Of a stretch of DNA of 52,534 bases, positions 1 through 10,644 are shown piece by piece; positions within the stretch are counted from its first letter, which is position 1; each line of letters opens with the position of its first letter. The stretch covers positions 1 to 52,534 of the forward strand of contig JALLBK010000526.1 of the NCBI GenBank assembly GCA_036940085.1, in the 5' to 3' direction. The notes beneath the pieces were generated by a model. It did not search any database. It saw nothing but the letters and a program-made list of their open reading frames with translations, and had not been told where the DNA came from. The stretch comes from Discostella pseudostelligera (lineage: Eukaryota > Bacillariophyta > Thalassiosirophyceae > Thalassiosirales > Thalassiosiraceae). Both the position numbers and the translations under genes were made by a program.

Positions 1-2
1 TG

Positions 3-53
3 GATTTGTTGTCGGAGGAGGAATTGGAGAAGATTATTTTGATGAGTGAGTAG
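3..53 (+). CDS. possible C-terminal tail of a gene entering from the left edge
   Basis: An open frame enters from the left edge and ends at TAG (51-53), giving DLLSEEELEKIILMSE. The acidic, helical composition looks like coding sequence. At 16 codons it is too short to identify, and an open frame of this length can arise by chance. The frame and stop are seen; that it is a gene tail is inferred. Confidence 0.25.
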   Translation, partial: DLLSEEELEKIILMSE

Positions 54-443
54 AAAAGGAGACACTTCGCGAGCTGTCACAACGAGTGTGCGTTAGGGAT
101 GACCGGTGCCTGGGGCTGTATGAACGGGGGCAGCTACACAATGATGATGTTTGGCGAGAAGTACATCGCTGACTCAGATGAGATGTTCGAGTGGTCTCCT
201 AACTGTCTTTGACACCCCTACGAAATAACGAATTACGAGAACACTAAAATGAGAACCCAAATGAATGAGATAAACATAGAGTGGATACCATACCACTGAA
301 CTAACAACACCGCTTCACAAAAAAACTCCAACAACTGCTCACCTCGACATCATCTGAATAACAACTTGAATTCCTCCAATCCTCTTGCTCTTGATTTACT
401 CTCCTTCCTTGTTAGGTTTGATATCCGACCAATCAAATAATCC
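54..443. other. spacer upstream of the Cys-rich gene
   Basis: I see no convincing coding frame here; the longest frame, on the minus strand, has no recognisable features. The last 100 bases are CT- and A-rich, as expected for a promoter and 5' UTR. No TTCCCGCCA element is present. Confidence 0.4.
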
Positions 444-2092
444 ATGACCATGAATCTGAGGTTCACTCCTAGTATCCTGATCTTGGCCCTGTCCATTAGT
501 GCTTCCGCCAAAAGTGCTAGCGAAGCAAAGTCAGGCATTAACGTAGCCATTCATTCGACCCCTTCCCAGGAAGATGCCGCAGAAAAGTTCACTGCTCGCC
601 GACGTGCCGAGCGTAGCATCTCCACTTCAATGTTCGATCAAGGATCCGCTCATGTACGCAGGTTCTACTACCCAGATGTGGGTATACTCCAAGGAAAGAC
701 ACACCGTCGCCCCTTTGGCGGTGCATCCATGGATGGAGAATTACAACGCGGCAATCATGCTGTTAACGTCCCGCGCTTTCTCCAAGCGGAAGAGCCCCCC
801 CGATGCGGAACGAATGGAACATGTGCTCCCAACTTTTGTGATGCAATGGGCAGTCGCTTTAGTATATATGCAGCTGCTGTTGAATTACATGCAATTTGTA
901 ACGGATACATCGATTCAAATGGGAAAAACTGGACATTCGAAGGATGCTTCAGGGGTGATCCAGGTTATCCTGGATATCAAGAATACCTTAAGAATGGTTA
1001 TTGTCAGTTAGCACAGTGCTTTGCCGATGGAGGTTCTTCTGAGCCATGCTATTGTCAACTGTATCATGACGCTTGTAAAGCATATGGGAATGAGCGTCCT
1101 TACACTGTGAGTACCGAATTGAAAATTGCCTTCCCAAACAATTCTCAAGCTAAAGCTCGAGTTCTTTACGTTTGATATCGACACAGTCCTACTCAACTGG
1201 CTTTTGCGAGCTTGATGCGTGCTGCCAAAATAAGACTGATGAAGCTGGGATGAAGTCGTGTCTGAGTGGGTATCCACATAATTATCCCAGTCGGAACAAG
1301 TATCGCCAAGAGAATCCAAGGTGCGGAACCAACGGCACATGCGAACCCGGCCTCTGTGACTGCCTTGTCAATAGTGGTAAGGTCGAATGCGCTGCTTCCT
1401 TCAATGATATGTGCAATGGAGTCACTGACGCGAACGGAAAGAACTGGGGATTTGAAGGATGCTACCGAGACTATCCGGATTATCCAGACTTTCAAATGTA
1501 CCATAATACTTTGTATTGTGATACTGCCAAATGCCTTGTTGATGGAGGAACGTACGGATCATGCTATTGTCAGGTATATCAAACCCTTTGTGAGGAGTTT
1601 GGCGACGTTAGAAAATACCATGTAAGTCAAGATAATTTTGTTGTAACATTTCGACGTTTTCACCATGACAATTAAATGTCCCTTTTCCCTTTGCCGATGA
1701 AACAGTATATCCCCGATGCAGCAGGTTTCTGTGAGGTTATTACATGCTGCCAAGGCACATCAACCGAAGCAGGCAAGATGGCATGTATTCGGTTGACAAA
1801 TTCCTCTGCGACGGTTTCAAGCACAACAGAGGAAGGCGCATCGACTCCACCAGTAAGTACCACTCTGATCGCTACATTTGTTTTCTCTGATCTCCACTCA
1901 ATGGCACCAACCCAATCGTTATCTGAACAGGTGCAAAACTCATCGGCTAGCGGTGAAGTTGGTACTCCAGACGAAAATTCTCCCAGCAATGGAACCAGCA
2001 GCAGCGCCCAAAGTACGATCAGCGCAGGAGCAATGCCGTCACTCGTTGCAGCAGCTGCAGTGTTGTCTATGCTGGGTAGCGATGCCATGTAG
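444..2092 (+). CDS. secreted Cys-rich protein with two tandem modules
   Basis: Exons are 444-1106, 1187-1621, 1706-1852 and 1931-2092, giving 468 aa with all introns in phase 0. A signal peptide (residues 1-23, hydrophobic SILILALSISASA) opens the protein. Two modules of about 130 aa follow. Each begins PRCGTNGTC and contains CNG..D.NGKNW.FEGC, a C-x4-C...DGG...CYCQ.Y segment, and closes GFCE...CCQ..T.EAG...C. Introns 1 and 2 interrupt both modules at the equivalent point, after YT and YH, so the duplication carried its intron along. The C-terminus is Ser/Thr-rich and ends in a short hydrophobic stretch (SLVAAAAVLSMLG), possibly a GPI-anchor signal. The many paired Cys imply an extracellular disulfide-bonded protein, perhaps of the cell surface or frustule. 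I do not recognise the module as a named family. Confidence 0.8.
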
Positions 2093-3068
2093 ATTAGCCA
2101 TCGTTGCATCAAGTGTCAAAACTTTAGGACGAAACTTTGGAAAGTTTAACGCATCAGTAGTGGATGATTGTCGTTTACCCTCGTTTCAATGATGTGCTCT
2201 GTGATTGTTGTGTTATGCATACTGTTTTGTCGATTAGCTTCCTTAATTAAACACGATTTGAATCTGATGAGTAGATAACTATTTCGCGTCTGATATCTAT
2301 ATTTTGCAGCTGTCATTGGCGCAATGCTGGTAGCGGTAGTGGTGAGTGGCGATTGGTGAAGAGTCACATAATTCGAAGCCAAATGAATACAACATTATCT
2401 CTAGTGGCAGTGACGACGCTGGAACTGCAGGGTGCTGTAGTGTGAATCCTTGTCTTCGTCTTCGTCGATTGCCATTGGATTTGGAGGAGTGGATGCTGAG
2501 CTACGGTAAGCCACTGCATGGGTGTGATCATGATGGCGATTAGTCCGGTGATGCCAGCTGTGGCTGTCCAAAGTAACTGTAAATGTAAAGGCTAACCAGG
2601 AGTTCAATAATGATTGGTTGAGTATGCAGATCCGAGATACAACAACAGCGATCTGCCCCAGCAATAGCGGTACTATTTGGCCCACCACATTCGGATGAAT
2701 TTTATGCATCATCCCTGCTCCATTTGACGCCGCATAAATTATCTCTCTCACACAATATGCTATTGTACCCTAATATTTCATCGCATCTCACTGCTCATTG
2801 ATGGCCGCCGCATTCGTCATGCCTGCAACATTCACCTTGCACCGCCGTTCGGAGGCAAATCGATGACCGTCGCATGCGGCAAGCCCCCATCAAACACTTG
2901 CACCACCCACCACCGTTCGGCAGCGGCAATACTGAAACGAACCGCCGCTGAGTAAAACTGTTGGCATTTTATTGGGAGGTCTTTGTGAAGGCGTCTGCCG
3001 GCCAGCGTCGGAGGTTGGCCATTGGCCATCATGGTCAAGAATCTTCTTCTACGACACCATCGACCATA
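2093..3068. other. spacer without a supported gene
   Basis: Several short open frames occur on both strands, but none has an ATG start, splice partner or recognisable motif. A minus frame (2401-2751) would encode a hydrophobic stretch but starts at GTG. At 2310 a good acceptor (TTTTGCAG) precedes a short hydrophobic frame ending at 2359, which could be an alternative last exon of the upstream gene. I cannot confirm that. Confidence 0.3.
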
Positions 3069-3224
3069 ATGAAACCGCAATCACACACGATAATATTCAT
3101 GCATGCAACAACCAGCCGATATGAAGGGAAGACGTTCGAAATGACCGAGGGCATCGACATCACCGATGTTGCCGATCTCTCCGCCAGCACCCAAGCCACC
3201 AACAGCGCAACCTTCGTCTCACAA
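3069..3224 (+). other. possible small exon or ORF
   Basis: An ATG at 3069 opens a frame of 52 codons, MKPQSHTIIFMHATT..., that reaches SQ followed by a GTAATA donor-like sequence. If unspliced it ends at 3263. It could be a first exon of the acidic gene downstream, but no acceptor with matching phase joins it to that frame. Function unknown. Confidence 0.2.
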
Positions 3225-3263
3225 GTAATACTTGGAACCAATTACATCGAAATCGAAATCTAG

Positions 3264-3300
<37 letters not shown>

Positions 3301-3301
3301 A
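3264..3301. repeat. (ATC)n microsatellite
   Basis: About 12 uninterrupted ATC units are followed by AAC-rich sequence (3302-3328). This is a simple-sequence repeat just upstream of the acidic hypothetical gene. Confidence 0.9.
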
Positions 3302-3333
3302 TAACAACAACATCAACAACATTAACACCATGA

Positions 3334-4302
3334 AGTTTTCAAACTACCCGTACCTTCAGCCCATGCCGCTGGAAAGCACTTCACGACATTAATACCACCT
3401 CACTCGCTGCCGCTGCCATCAACACGCCCACTGTCTCAATCCTACGCTCCGCCGGTACGACTACTTCTACCGATATCTCGCGTCGGCGCGTCCATTGGCC
3501 TGACGATCTCGACCAGCACAAGCGGGTTGTGGAGTTCAACAAGGCCGATGCCAAATTTGCAGGCATCATTGGATCTTCCTTCGAAGGAGAATGGTTTTAC
3601 GATGCCTTGGAGTATGCACCATCCACTCCTTACAATCCACCTCTGGCTCCTCGAAAGACGAAGTGTCGCGCCACCAACAATACTGTTGGTGCTGTCGTTG
3701 TGCCCACTATACTTTTCCCTACTGTGCCAGAGGAAGATGCGGAAGAGATGGACTGGGAGCCGATTCTGGATGAGGTGGCACCACCCGAGCATCTGTCGGA
3801 GCATGTCCAACAACCTGTCGAGGTCCAGCTACCCTTGGGTCACGCCGATTCATTTTGCTACTGTGCGGAGGATGAGGAGGATGATGGCAGCGACTTTTAT
3901 TTCTGCCTTCCGCCATTAGCCGGGTCATCCACAAGTGCAGATATCTACTCTACTTCCATGGAAGTTGAAGTGGGAGAGGTGGCTGATGCTGAGGAGGTAA
4001 CTGCTGTCATGGAATCGGAGGAGGAGGATCCATCAGTGGCCATGGAGGATTTGGTGGAGGAGATCAGCACAATAGTGTCGATGGTTCCCGAGGATTTGGT
4101 GGTACATGAGCTCGCCAATGATGTTGAAGCAGCGGTTACCATGGAGGATACGGTCCCATTATTCATCTCATTGCCGTTGGAATGTCTTCCTCCACCCCCT
4201 CCACCCCCTCCACCCACTGCTACTGTGCTCGGTTCCATTTGGGTACCCGACCCAAAGCATGGCTTGGTCCGTCGCTCTGCAAGGCTCCGAGCACGTGGTT
4301 AG
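3334..4302 (+). CDS. acidic hypothetical protein, start not resolved
   Basis: The frame is open from 3334 (after a TGA at 3331-3333) to TAG at 4300-4302, and contains no ATG before residues well inside it. The first plausible codon at 3529 is GTG. Coding character is good: RRRVHWPDDLDQHKRVVEFN, then a long Glu/Asp/Val-rich middle with repeated E-E-V and M-E-D blocks, a run of eight or more Pro near the end, and a basic tail (RRSARLRARG). An ATG at 3330 (MKFSNYPYLQPMPLES) lies in another frame and stops after 20 codons. A single-base indel near 3340-3390 would join the two frames. It may be a pseudogene, a sequencing error, or a gene with an unseen upstream exon. No family recognised; nuclear or chromatin association is only suggested by composition. 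Confidence 0.5.
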   Translation, partial: SFQTTRTFSPCRWKALHDINTTSLAAAAINTPTVSILRSAGTTTSTDISRRRVHWPDDLDQHKRVVEFNKADAKFAGIIGSSFEGEWFYDALEYAPSTPYNPPLAPRKTKCRATNNTVGAVVVPTILFPTVPEEDAEEMDWEPILDEVAPPEHLSEHVQQPVEVQLPLGHADSFCYCAEDEEDDGSDFYFCLPPLAGSSTSADIYSTSMEVEVGEVADAEEVTAVMESEEEDPSVAMEDLVEEISTIVSMVPEDLVVHELANDVEAAVTMEDTVPLFISLPLECLPPPPPPPPPTATVLGSIWVPDPKHGLVRRSARLRARG

Positions 4303-4313
4303 TGGTTATTCTT

Positions 4314-4355
4314 GGTATGGAGATTGAATGGATCATTTCATTCAATCTCCATACC
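4314..4355. other. perfect 17-bp inverted repeat with 8-nt loop
   Basis: GGTATGGAGATTGAATG (4314-4330) is followed by 8 nt and then its exact reverse complement CATTCAATCTCCATACC (4339-4355). It begins 12 bases after the stop codon at 4302, so it would form a strong hairpin in the 3' UTR of the acidic gene. Confidence 0.85.
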
Positions 4356-4941
4356 GCATGTGTTAGTGACTGGGAAAGCGGTGGGGACATCGTCAGGTTA
4401 TGAGCTCAAAATCAATTTCAGTACATTTCAATGCATTTCGGATGCTTTACCAAGGCTCAACGGTGATGATCACGCTCTAATATTGATCGGTGTCCTCTTG
4501 TGAATAAGTCGGTAGCATTGGAAGGCGTTCATTGCATGAAAATTCTTTGGTATTATTTGAAATGCTTGGTGGCATTACAAGTAATACCGCTGAAAAAATA
4601 CAAGACTTTCACGTGAACATATGCAACAACCAACTCAAGGATGATGGAGTAGTGTAACGTCCTCGATTGGGCGTCAGTCGGATCAGGATCGAGCAGCATT
4701 TTGATGGCCTTGAGCTCTCCTACTATTCAGCGCTTGTAGATTGACGGGTTGATTAGATGGAATTGATTTGCAGCGAATTATTTTAATGCTTAGTCACTTG
4801 AATTTAACTGTTACATTTCTCAACCGAAACCATCACCGGACTAGAACTCGCACTCAAAATCTTTCATTTGCTTTTTATCAGCAGTGATCCACCACAATAT
4901 AATATTTGTTAATTATCGCTGAGAACTTTTCAATCGGACGA
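4356..4941. other. convergent 3' spacer
   Basis: This lies between the 3' ends of the acidic gene and the hydrolase. It is AT-rich, with no supported coding frame. It contains the palindrome TTCACGTGAA at 4608-4617. Confidence 0.4.
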
Positions 4942-7662
4942 TCAACTGTACAAACTTTGCTTAGCAGCGTCCACAGCAAGGACAAAGTCTCTGGCGGCAT
5001 TGTTCATCCACTTCCATGATTGTTGCGCTGGATTGGATCCCAAAGGCCAACCCTTCGAACGAAAGCAATGATCAGAATGAAGATCAGGATGTTCATAATA
5101 TATTTGATTTACAAACGATGTCCACAAGTATGCAGATGAATACGTCAAAAACTCACCACATGCCCCCCAGCCTTGGTTAGGACGAGCATGACATTGCCTG
5201 AACCTGAGTCCGCCAACCCCTGCAAATCATTTGTACCTAAAGTACGCCAACCAACGAGTGGATCGTCTAGAGCTTGAAGAACTGCGAACGGTATACTTAC
5301 ATTTGCAATTCTTCCCCATTGATTTTCTAGCGAACCTGAATCCAGTGTGAAAAAAAGTTGAAACTCAGGATCTCTATCTCCCATTGCTGACATTTCAGAA
5401 TAATAGTGAACTAGATGTTCGAATGAATTGTACGTCACAATCGCCTCCACATCAAGAGCCTGATCATTAGAATTCGAGAGAGAAGGCAGAAATGGAATTA
5501 AGAACAGCATGGATATATCTAATTGACATCCGAGACGTAAACTTACCGAAATAGACGTCGAACGCAGCATACCAAAGAACTGTTCTCTGGCAAGCCTATG
5601 CTTGTAATGTCTTGCATACTTGCCAATTAATATATCCTCTCTCAAACCGAAGGTTAACATTGGTTGCCAAAGCCTCATACTTCTCTTGAAATTGAGTTGT
5701 TGACGCATATCCAATCCGCCGCTAATGGCCATTGCTGCATCGAGTGCGCAATCTCTTCCGGAACGAGCAACATAATTGGATAGAATGATGGCACCTATGC
5801 AAGAGAAACCATGAACGATTAGGTGCAAGATAGGGTCCGGAAAAGTCAGCAATAGCGCAATACCATCGCTCACCCATTGAGTATCCGACTCCAGCCAATA
5901 TTTGACGCTGATCTGGCCTTAAGCGATGCGCCTCCGCAAGAGCGATCAATCCACGCCTAATTGCACGAGCCGCAGCATCGATATCCCCGGTCCTAGCACC
6001 ATGGAAGGCGTTCCAACCGACTAGTTTCGTATCCATCATGCCTCGTGCAATTAAAACAAGCACTGTGCTGCCCTCGGATCTCCTGCGTTTTACTAGATCC
6101 TTCACGTATTCTTCATGACTTCCACCGTTGAGTCCATGCAGTACCAAGTATACTGGCTTCGTATAGTCATGGACGAAATGATGTTGCCTTTCACCGCCGT
6201 CGCCAATATCGTCCATGTTGTGTTGTCCCTCCTCCTTGACAGAATCCGAGTAAGGAAATGCAATATCAAGCGCCAAGTATTCACCATCAAATTTATTCTG
6301 CGTCCAAACTCTCACATATTCCTGTTCTTCCACCTTATTCACAAGAAATGGAATCCCCGTGCGCTGATCTCCATTGACAAGGTAGGACGTTGCACCATTT
6401 GCGACAGTGTATGTTCGTGAGGATTCGGGCCAATGAGAGACGATGGAAGTAATGAGAGGATTGGAAGATGAATGATATAGCCCTTCTTTAATGGTGGGGA
6501 GATCGATGCCAGGATCTTTCGGAACGAGTTGTTCAAGATGTGGAGTATTGCTGCTGGTGCCAAGATTATTGTCAGGTTGGTAATATGCTGATGAAAGAAG
6601 AGGAATAAAACGTTGAATTGTAGCTTCCATGGCATGACCACCATCCGATCTAAGGAACACGATAGTTGTTGTGGATATCAGAAGAGCAATGACACATCGG
6701 AAAAGGAAGATCTTTCTCCGCGCGACGAGATAAATCGATCTCTTTCCCATTCCCTTGCACTTGTCTAAGTCATCCTCGTCACCCCTCACCTCTTTACTCC
6801 TCTCCAACGCAACAGCGGTAGAAGTAGCACATCGGATAGCCATGACACTCGAAAGGACAAATAGTGCAAACCCAAACCACCGACCGTACTCAAAAACGTA
6901 CAACGAGTCGGTGAATAGTACGGCCGAACTCGCCAATCCGACCAGGTAGATGCCAATCACCGTTGTTGATATTGTTGTGTCGTTTGCCCTGCATGGCTTT
7001 GTATTGTTAGTTATTGCCAACTTGATTTCCCATTGAATCATGTAGCATAAGCACAACGGGCACAAAAAGACGGCAAAGAATCGTAGCCATAATTCCATCA
7101 TGGCAAGTGTCGGTGCCGACATGGTCGTTGCTGTCACGAGCACTTCAGATATGGAATGATCGTGCAGTTCAAGTAGAGATATGGGCCCGATGATTGGCGA
7201 TGCTGGTTGTTGCTGCTGCTTCAATAGGTGTCGATGAAGATGTGAAGTCAGTAGTTGCGAGGGGGCGATCGCCTCATGACCAAATCCATTAATATTCGCG
7301 TCAGCATCATCTGAATCTGTCTCAAGAGTTGTCGTCGTCTTATCAATGTTGAAATACATGTCGTCGAGTCGCTTGTTGGGCAATTCAAAGATGCTTCCTG
7401 TTCCAATTCGAGATAGAAGATCCATCATTTCATCGGTGTCTGCCTCACCGATGGCAGCATTGGCATTGCCATCGCCGGCACTGACGTCATCGTCATCCTC
7501 AGTAGCATAGCCGGGGCAGAATGGATGCATCAGAGGCAAGCGGAGGTGGTCCAAAAATTCTTGTGCCGAGGCACCCAGCTGCGTCGTTCGTATTGGCGTC
7601 CTAGAATGGAAGTCGCCATCGTCGTCGACCTCCGACTCAGGGCAAAACGACGCCATCGCCAT
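4942..7662 (-). CDS. membrane-anchored alpha/beta hydrolase, EMB8/YheT/ABHD1-3 type
   Basis: Exons in transcript order are 7662-5874, 5794-5547, 5459-5157 and 5052-4942, giving 816 aa. The acidic N-terminal 170 residues are followed by four hydrophobic segments (roughly residues 180-360). The catalytic domain carries PVYLVLHGLNGGS as the oxyanion-side motif, the nucleophile elbow GYSMG (Ser595), an Asp in ALDDP (residues 744/745) and His779 in GGHV followed by GW. That is the order and spacing of the YheT/EMB8 family, esterases or lipases of uncertain substrate. The N-terminal extension of about 400 aa before the fold is longer than usual. The elbow Gly codon is split by intron 1. The spacer upstream holds a TTCCCGCCA element 51 bp before the ATG. 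Family is confident; substrate unknown. Confidence 0.88.
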
Positions 7663-8221
7663 CGTTGATTGTAGATATGGGAGATTTTTGTATTTTATCT
7701 CTGCCTATCTCCTTCCCGCCAAGCTTTGTCTTGAAAATCCGAGTATCATCTCGCTCCATCGACCATGACGACCGGAAGTGTCCGAAATCACAGTACAGCG
7801 TTTTGGCAGCACAGACGCATCCTTACCTCGCTCCGCACTCTGCCTACACTTTACACACATGGCAAGAATCTGGCGGGAGATGACATGGTGACGACTCGAC
7901 TACATAGATTACACGTGGCAGAGATTTAGCGGGAGACAACATCATGACGACTCGACTCCTTTAAAGAGCCTTCCTACACGTGTAGGCAATCGAGATTACT
8001 CAATCATTCGTCATTATGATGAAGAGATCAATGCATACCTACACAGTGTATCATCTAACCAGTTGCTATTGATTTGCATTAAGCAATCCCTGGTACTTGT
8101 ATGAGACTCTCGGCAACCTTGTAAATCATCAGATATCAGACGAATCCTCTACGATACTAGGGAGCATCATCCTCTACCTCAACAACCTTTCTCTTCCCTC
8201 CAAATCAAATAAGCTGATTCA
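7663..8221. promoter_or_regulatory. promoter region of the hydrolase with motif copies and a duplication
   Basis: TTCCCGCCA lies at 7713-7721 and TGGCGGGA at 7871-7878, with a variant AGCGGGA at about 7929. A 43-bp imperfect direct repeat covers 7861-7903 and 7917-7959, and each copy contains the GCGGGAGA motif and TGACGACTCGACT. A perfect 14-bp palindrome CCTACACGTGTAGG follows at 7973-7986. No coding frame is supported. The elements are seen; a regulatory role is inferred. Confidence 0.5.
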
Positions 8222-9286
8222 TTAAAAATTCTTCAGGATGCGCCCCTCGAATACTCCACTCTCCAACAACAAACTTTTCACACTATCACACATTCCATTC
8301 ACTCCACAAAGCAACGCGCCGCTATTCCGCGGAATGGCCACTCCATCCTCCTCCAATGCATTCTGGACATACCCCGTCCGTCCATTCCATACCGTTCCAC
8401 TCGCGCAGGGCATGTCTGGTTGGGACACTACCGGCACTACCTGTACACCCATTGCTTCCCACTCTGGAAATTTCGAAACGTACGGCATATCGTCCGGGGT
8501 GCGCACACCATAGTAGAGGGTACATGTCCGTCCACCGCTATTCATTTTGGCAATGATGAGTTGATTCGATTCAATTGCCGATCGGATTGGTGCAATGCCA
8601 CTTCCAGTAGCAAAGAGGAGTACATTTTGCGTTGGAAAGTCGTATTTGAACCCCTCTAAATTCTCACGCATGGCAAAGCCCGATCCCATAACTTGAGATA
8701 TGGAAATGGAGGATCCAGGAGATACCGAGGTAATCCAATCATTGTTATCAGTCTTTTTGATTAAGAACTCCCACGTGCCTGGGACTGGCGAGGTAGGAGT
8801 AGGTTCGGGCCCCGCGGCAATGTCGGCATCCTTTGTTTTCTTCGCCGAGGGTGAAATAGGTTTCGGAGGGATGCCCGTGGGTGCACTTGCCATTGCAAGA
8901 AAAATTGGTTTGGCATTGTCATCTCCCGCGGGCTTGACCTGAACATATTGTCCAGGATGAATAAACTCAGATCCATCGTCGACATTGACTTTCAAGGAGA
9001 CGCACGATCCCGAAGGACAAGCTTGGATATTACTCTCAACGAAAGCAGTCGACCAGATTGGATCGGGGCCCCATCCAAACAACTGTGTCGTCGTACCAGT
9101 CGAAGTCGAAGTTGAAATAGCGAATGGAGTTGGAGTTATGGGCGACGACTTGACGAATGTAGACTCGTGGCGAGATACTGTAGACGATGATGCCGTAGTA
9201 GCGCGGTGGGAGGGGGCCACGAAGCCAAGGGCATCGCGAGCGGAAATCAGGCCTACCACGAGGGAGGAGTATGGGATGAATCTCAT
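8222..9286 (-). CDS. plastid FAD/NAD(P)-binding oxidoreductase, pKIWI502-like (ferredoxin-reductase fold)
   Basis: Intronless, 354 aa, start at ATG 9286-9284; the frame is open further upstream, but this Met begins a good signal peptide. MRFIPYSSLVVGLISARDA is followed by LGFVAP, an ASAFAP-type plastid cleavage motif, then a Ser/Thr-rich transit peptide. The mature part has a flavin-binding beta barrel (DGSEFIHPGQYVQVKPAG), then the NAD-binding half with GSGIAPIRSAIES, CTLYYGVRTPDDMPY and a C-terminal ALLCGVNGMCDSVKSLL segment. These are typical of plant fruit protein pKIWI502-like FNR relatives. Its electron partner is unknown. It faces the RING-TPR gene across a 256-bp spacer carrying one TGGCGGGA element. 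Confidence 0.85.
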   Translation of the reverse strand: MRFIPYSSLVVGLISARDALGFVAPSHRATTASSSTVSRHESTFVKSSPITPTPFAISTSTSTGTTTQLFGWGPDPIWSTAFVESNIQACPSGSCVSLKVNVDDGSEFIHPGQYVQVKPAGDDNAKPIFLAMASAPTGIPPKPISPSAKKTKDADIAAGPEPTPTSPVPGTWEFLIKKTDNNDWITSVSPGSSISISQVMGSGFAMRENLEGFKYDFPTQNVLLFATGSGIAPIRSAIESNQLIIAKMNSGGRTCTLYYGVRTPDDMPYVSKFPEWEAMGVQVVPVVSQPDMPCASGTVWNGRTGYVQNALEEDGVAIPRNSGALLCGVNGMCDSVKSLLLESGVFEGRILKNF

Positions 9287-9461
9287 GGTGCCGATGGTGG
9301 ATGGTGGCAGGAAGTGAGTGAGTGAGTGATGAAGTGGCAGACGAATGTGATGGATACAAAATCGGCTGAAATCGGATGGTGAACCATGCATGAAGTTGCT
9401 GTGACGTCACAAAGATATCTTTGTCTCGTATCTTTCGAGATCTTGATTGAGGACTCTCAAA

Positions 9462-9470
9462 ATGGCGGGA
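9462..9470. promoter_or_regulatory. TGGCGGGA element in a divergent promoter
   Basis: AATGGCGGGAGAGAT (9461-9475) lies between two divergent genes, 175 bp from one ATG and about 75 bp from the other. The same 15-mer occurs at 12374-12388 upstream of FolD. It resembles the E2F/DP consensus TTTCCCGCC read on the other strand. Confidence 0.5.
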
Positions 9471-9542
9471 GAGATCCAAATATTTTATGCGCTCAAACAG
9501 GCTCAAACCAAGACAACAAGGCAATGACAAACCACCATCACC

Positions 9543-10644
9543 ATGGCCTCCACCTCGGCCTCCGCCGCCGTCGGCTGGTACGACAAGAGTCCAAGCGACA
9601 TGACACTGCGAGAATTGAAACAAGCCATTTGTAATGCGGGCTTGCGTGGTGAAAGTGAAGGCTTCCTCGAGAAGTCTGAATTCGTCGGCCTACTCACCTC
9701 CTACCTAAATGATGTTCGTGGTCAAGACGAATGCCCCGTATGCCTCCTGCCCTTGAATTTTGCAATGAAATCCATCCTTCTGCCATGCAAGCATCGCTTA
9801 TGTGAACGTTGTCTCACTAGCATTGTATCACGCGACTACTTATCCTGCTCGTGTCCTCTGTGCCGTGCATCGGTGTCAGAAACAGCCGTGGCCATTGGAA
9901 TGAGAGGTGCTGGTCTTACCGCCAGTGTACTGTTTGGGGGGTATGATGGCGATGATAAAAATGAGATAATGGACAGAGCCGAGGCACAATTTCGGGAGGC
10001 ATTGCATAAAGATCCACATCATGCCGGATTCCTAACAACATTGGCGGATATAGTCCTTGAGAAGGGAAATGTCATCGAGGCGGGGATGCTATGTCGACGA
10101 GCAATCTACTTTGAACCTACCAATTATGTTGGCTTTGCCTCGCTTGGACATGTCTACAAGGCAATGGATGATCTGGGGGCGGCAATTCATTGTTACGAGA
10201 AGTCGCTCGCTTTGAGGGAACATCCAGACGTCATTACGAATTTGGTGAGTGTATTCACCTGCACCTGCTGAGAATCCTGCAGAATTATTTCCAGAGCATT
10301 AGTCAGTCTCAACACTTCGCAACTTTCTTATACCGATACAATCTCTATTACTCATTTAGGGAAATGCATATTTTGCTTTTGGGGATATTGCAGCAGCGGT
10401 ATCTCATCACCGACGTGCGGTCGAGCTTGATCCTGACAATTTGATGGTCGTGTTCAATTTGGGAGTAACGTTGGAGGAGGGGAACATTGACATTGATGAG
10501 GCAATCAGCGTGTATGAGCGTGCACTGACATTAGATGCGGCAGGATCGAACGTATCGCCACCAGGATGTATGCATGATCCTATATCGGCTGCGTTAGCGG
10601 AGGCGAGGGAAAAGAAGAGAAGTCACATGGGTGCTTGCAGGTAA
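9543..10644 (+). CDS. RING-finger and TPR protein, probable E3 ubiquitin ligase
   Basis: Exons 9543-10244 and 10360-10644, 328 aa, phase 0 intron of 115 bp. Residues 15-58 look like a SAP-like helical module (MTLRELKQAICNAG). A C3HC4 RING follows with Cys64, Cys67, Cys82, His84, Cys87, Cys90, Cys104 and Cys107. From about residue 140 to the end are tetratricopeptide-like helix pairs (AEAQFREALHKDP, CYEKSLALREHPD, HHRRAVELDPDN, VYERALTLDAAG). A RING implies E2 recruitment, and the TPRs would supply the substrate or chaperone contact; both are inferred from the families. The acceptor (CATTTAG) restores a TPR frame beginning GNAYFAFGD. The stop is the TAA of CAGGTAA, which also resembles a donor, so a longer isoform is conceivable. 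Confidence 0.85.

Noticed and set aside
2401..2751. 116-codon minus-strand frame with hydrophobic stretch
   Set aside because: It starts at GTG, lacks a targeting or domain signature, has no splice partner, and the downstream part is His/Ser low complexity.
8238..8659. Plus-strand frames inside the FNR-like gene
   Set aside because: They overlap a clear minus-strand enzyme with intact motifs; they are shadows.
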